Shown here: positions 62,474 through 64,000 of the stretch, one piece after another
Position numbering within the stretch: the stretch's first letter is position 1
How the letters are laid out: each line of letters begins with the position of its first letter
Origin: Gammaproteobacteria bacterium
Lineage (GTDB): Bacteria > Pseudomonadota > Gammaproteobacteria > Pseudomonadales > JAUIET01
Direction: 5' to 3'
NCBI GenBank assembly: GCA_030431775.1
Contig: JAUIHW010000011.1
Location: 31,647-95,646 of the forward strand
DNA: 64,000 nucleotides
The notes under the pieces: model-generated
Told to the model about the DNA's origin: nothing
The model's input: only the letters and a program-made list of their open reading frames with translations
Databases searched by the model: none
Program-made: the position numbers and the translations under genes

Positions 62474-63244
62474 ATGAGCAACAAAGTAACGGCACTGGTT
62501 ACCGGTGCTTCGGCCGGTATTGGTCGCGAGTTCGCGCGCCAGCTGGCTCCCCGGTGCAGCGATATGATCCTCGTGGGGCGCCGTCAGGACCGCCTGGATG
62601 CGTTGGCGGCTGAATTGAACGAACACGCTGTGTCATCGACCTTGTTGAGCGTTGACCTTGCCGAGGAAGCAGGCCTTGCCCGGGTTGTTGAGGCAGTTGA
62701 TGCGGCGGGGCCGCTGGATATTCTGGTCAATAATGCCGGTTTCACGATTATTGGTGCGTTCGACGAGCTGCCCCTGGCAAAGCAGCGCACTATGTTGGCG
62801 GTACACATCGATGCCACCATTGCATTGTGTCATGCAGCATTGCCTGCCATGAAAGCTGCACGCCGTGGCCAGATCATAAACGTTTCGTCCATGGTTGCGT
62901 TCACGCCTTATAAGGACGTGGCGGTGTACGGCGGCGGTAAAGCCTTTATCAGCAATTTTACCGGCTCGCTAAACGTTGAGCTGGAGGGTAGCGGGGTTAC
63001 AGCGCAGTGTTTGGTACCGGGCTTTACGCACACTGAATTACATGATCGAGAGGCGTTCGATCATTACGATACGCCGGAAGTCCCCGCTGAGTTTTGGATG
63101 GAAGCCACTGATGTAGTAAGCGAGAGTTTGGCTGCACTGGCGAGCGGTGCACCCCTGGTGGTGGCCGGCCAGGTCAACAAGAAAGCAGCGATAGCAGCGC
63201 TGGAGAAAGACCTGGCGTTTATTCGGCAATCGATGGAGGCCTGA
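62474..63244 (+). CDS. SDR-family oxidoreductase
   Basis: 256 residues from ATG 62474. Cofactor motif TGASAGIG at about 11-18, NNAG near 92-95, NVSS near 138-141, and the active Tyr in VAVYGGGKAF near 152-158. Arginines after the second strand (VGRRQDR) suggest NADPH. Similar to DltE/YqjQ-like SDRs. Substrate unknown. Divergent from the amidohydrolase. Confidence 0.88.
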   Translation: MSNKVTALVTGASAGIGREFARQLAPRCSDMILVGRRQDRLDALAAELNEHAVSSTLLSVDLAEEAGLARVVEAVDAAGPLDILVNNAGFTIIGAFDELPLAKQRTMLAVHIDATIALCHAALPAMKAARRGQIINVSSMVAFTPYKDVAVYGGGKAFISNFTGSLNVELEGSGVTAQCLVPGFTHTELHDREAFDHYDTPEVPAEFWMEATDVVSESLAALASGAPLVVAGQVNKKAAIAALEKDLAFIRQSMEA

Positions 63245-63315
63245 CTCCAACCCACGACTTGACCCATTCCCCAATCAAAGGAAGAATTGAGTCTTGAGCC
63301 TGGAGCATGCTCTGT

Positions 63316-64000
63316 ATGCTGAAGCGGACCACCAAAGTTTATCTTGCGCCCCTGAGCCTATTGCTCCTTGTTCTATCAGCATGCAGCGGCGGCGGTGGTG
63401 GTGGCCCGTCGCCCACTTCACCCGCTCCAGTAGACACGGGCCCACCACCCGAGCCTGCCTTTGGCTTGGTGATGCGTCAATCATTGCAAGCGCCGCAATT
63501 TTCAACCGGCTCCACCGGCACCACAGACATAGAACTGTTTAATGCCTTTCCGGCGCTGAATGTTAGCAACGCGGTGTACCTGACGGGCATTCCAGGCAGT
63601 GATGAGCTGGCGGTTGTGGAGCAGGATGGGCGTATTTTGCGGTTTGATTCGGCCAATGCCTCAAGCGCATCGGTGATGTTGGATATCAGTGCGCGTCAGC
63701 CCATGCAGGCCAATGAAGAAGGTCTTCTAGGGCTTGCGTTCGATGCCGATTATGCCAATAACGGTCGTGCCTATGTGCATTACACAGACCATGGCCCGCG
63801 ACGCTCTGTGTTGTCTCGCATCAGTCGGTCTACCAGCAACCCGCAGCAGCTTGACCCGGCAACAGAGCAGGTTTTGCTGGAGGTGGCTCAGCCGTTTTCC
63901 AATCACAACGGCGGCATGCTGACATTTGGCCCGGATAACAGGCTTTATATGGCGCTTGGTGACGGCGGGTCGGCGAACGACCCTCAGAACAACTCCCAGC
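63316..64000 (+). CDS. PQQ-dependent sugar (glucose/sorbosone) dehydrogenase-like lipoprotein, 3' end outside window
   Basis: The first 228 residues are visible and the frame is open to the edge. Signal peptide APLSLLLLVLSACSGGGG gives a lipobox LSAC, then a Pro/Thr/Gly linker. From about residue 60 the pattern is that of the six-bladed GSDH/Hedgehog-interacting-like propeller: VYLTGIPGSDELAVVEQDGRILRF, EEGLLGLAFDADYANNGRAYVHYTD and FSNHNGGMLTFGPDNRLYMALGDGGSANDP (in parts). Start ATG 63316 is ten bases after GGAG; ATG 63307 is an alternative. Outer-membrane or periplasmic location inferred. Confidence 0.88.
   Translation, partial: MLKRTTKVYLAPLSLLLLVLSACSGGGGGGPSPTSPAPVDTGPPPEPAFGLVMRQSLQAPQFSTGSTGTTDIELFNAFPALNVSNAVYLTGIPGSDELAVVEQDGRILRFDSANASSASVMLDISARQPMQANEEGLLGLAFDADYANNGRAYVHYTDHGPRRSVLSRISRSTSNPQQLDPATEQVLLEVAQPFSNHNGGMLTFGPDNRLYMALGDGGSANDPQNNSQ

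Noticed and set aside
1..64000. CRISPR array, insertion sequence, integrase or prophage
   Set aside because: No regularly spaced repeats, transposase, integrase, or phage structural genes were seen on either strand.

Overview
The window is 64 kb of densely packed, moderately GC-rich bacterial chromosome. I see no rRNA, tRNA, CRISPR array, insertion sequence or prophage. Gene content points to a marine-type gammaproteobacterium. The evidence is the rbfA-truB-rpsO-pnp block, a TonB2-like operon (DUF3450, long ExbB/TtpC type, ExbB, ExbD, TonB, TPR), wax-ester genes closely resembling those of Marinobacter-like bacteria, a lipoprotein PQQ dehydrogenase with a haem domain, and REP-like palindromes. 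The exact genus is not deduced; a Cellvibrionales/Halieaceae-like lineage is an inference only.

Layout. 1-12 kb is lipid and alcohol metabolism: a wax ester synthase cut by the window edge, a TIR-like protein, an acyl-CoA ligase divergent from an AraC regulator, a two-domain fatty acyl-CoA reductase, two SDRs, an iron alcohol dehydrogenase and a secreted DUF3604 protein. 12-16 kb is the housekeeping translation/RNA-decay block. 16-19.4 kb holds a glyoxalase, a secreted carboxylesterase and a PhyH oxygenase in one direction. 19.4-25 kb has a predicted two-domain nuclease (DUF2779) divergent from a photolyase-family protein that lacks the usual Fe-S cysteines, then a cardiolipin synthase and a DUF2235 hydrolase. 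25-32.7 kb has two glycosyltransferases, then an ECF sigma/FecR pair converging on a TonB-dependent receptor with an STN domain, followed by a secreted protein of unknown function and a HEAT-repeat protein.

32.8-41.6 kb has an MFS transporter with a thiamine-binding-like small protein, a LemA/TPM/TPM/nucleotide-transporter-like operon, a large lipoprotein resembling exo-rhamnogalacturonan lyases and a membrane protein. 41.7-44.8 kb is a minimal 4-hydroxyphenylacetate module (HpaD, C2-type HpaH, divergent HpaA-like regulator). 44.8-49.7 kb is the TonB2-like operon. 49.9-52 kb holds small stress and ribosome genes, including a 58-residue membrane protein. 52-59.7 kb runs on the plus strand: macrodomain, SGNH hydrolase, PQQ dehydrogenase, deazaflavin-type reductase, CsaA-like protein, PyrF, a prolyl-hydroxylase-like protein, an EamA transporter and a second 2OG oxygenase. 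59.9-64 kb has an NTF2-like lipoprotein, a secreted amidohydrolase, an SDR and a glucose/sorbosone dehydrogenase cut by the right edge.

Working together. Acyl-CoA ligase, acyl-CoA reductase and wax synthase make a complete fatty acid to fatty alcohol to wax ester route. The sigma/FecR/receptor set and the TonB operon make an energised outer-membrane uptake circuit. Most intergenic gaps are short, none exceeds 300 bases, and many neighbouring genes overlap by 4 bases. The observations most worth following are the cysteine-free photolyase homologue beside the Cas4-like/DEDD-like DUF2779 protein, the orphan TIR-like gene, two long palindromes that differ by a compensatory base-pair change, and the FecR/STN-receptor locus with its unrecognised secreted partner.
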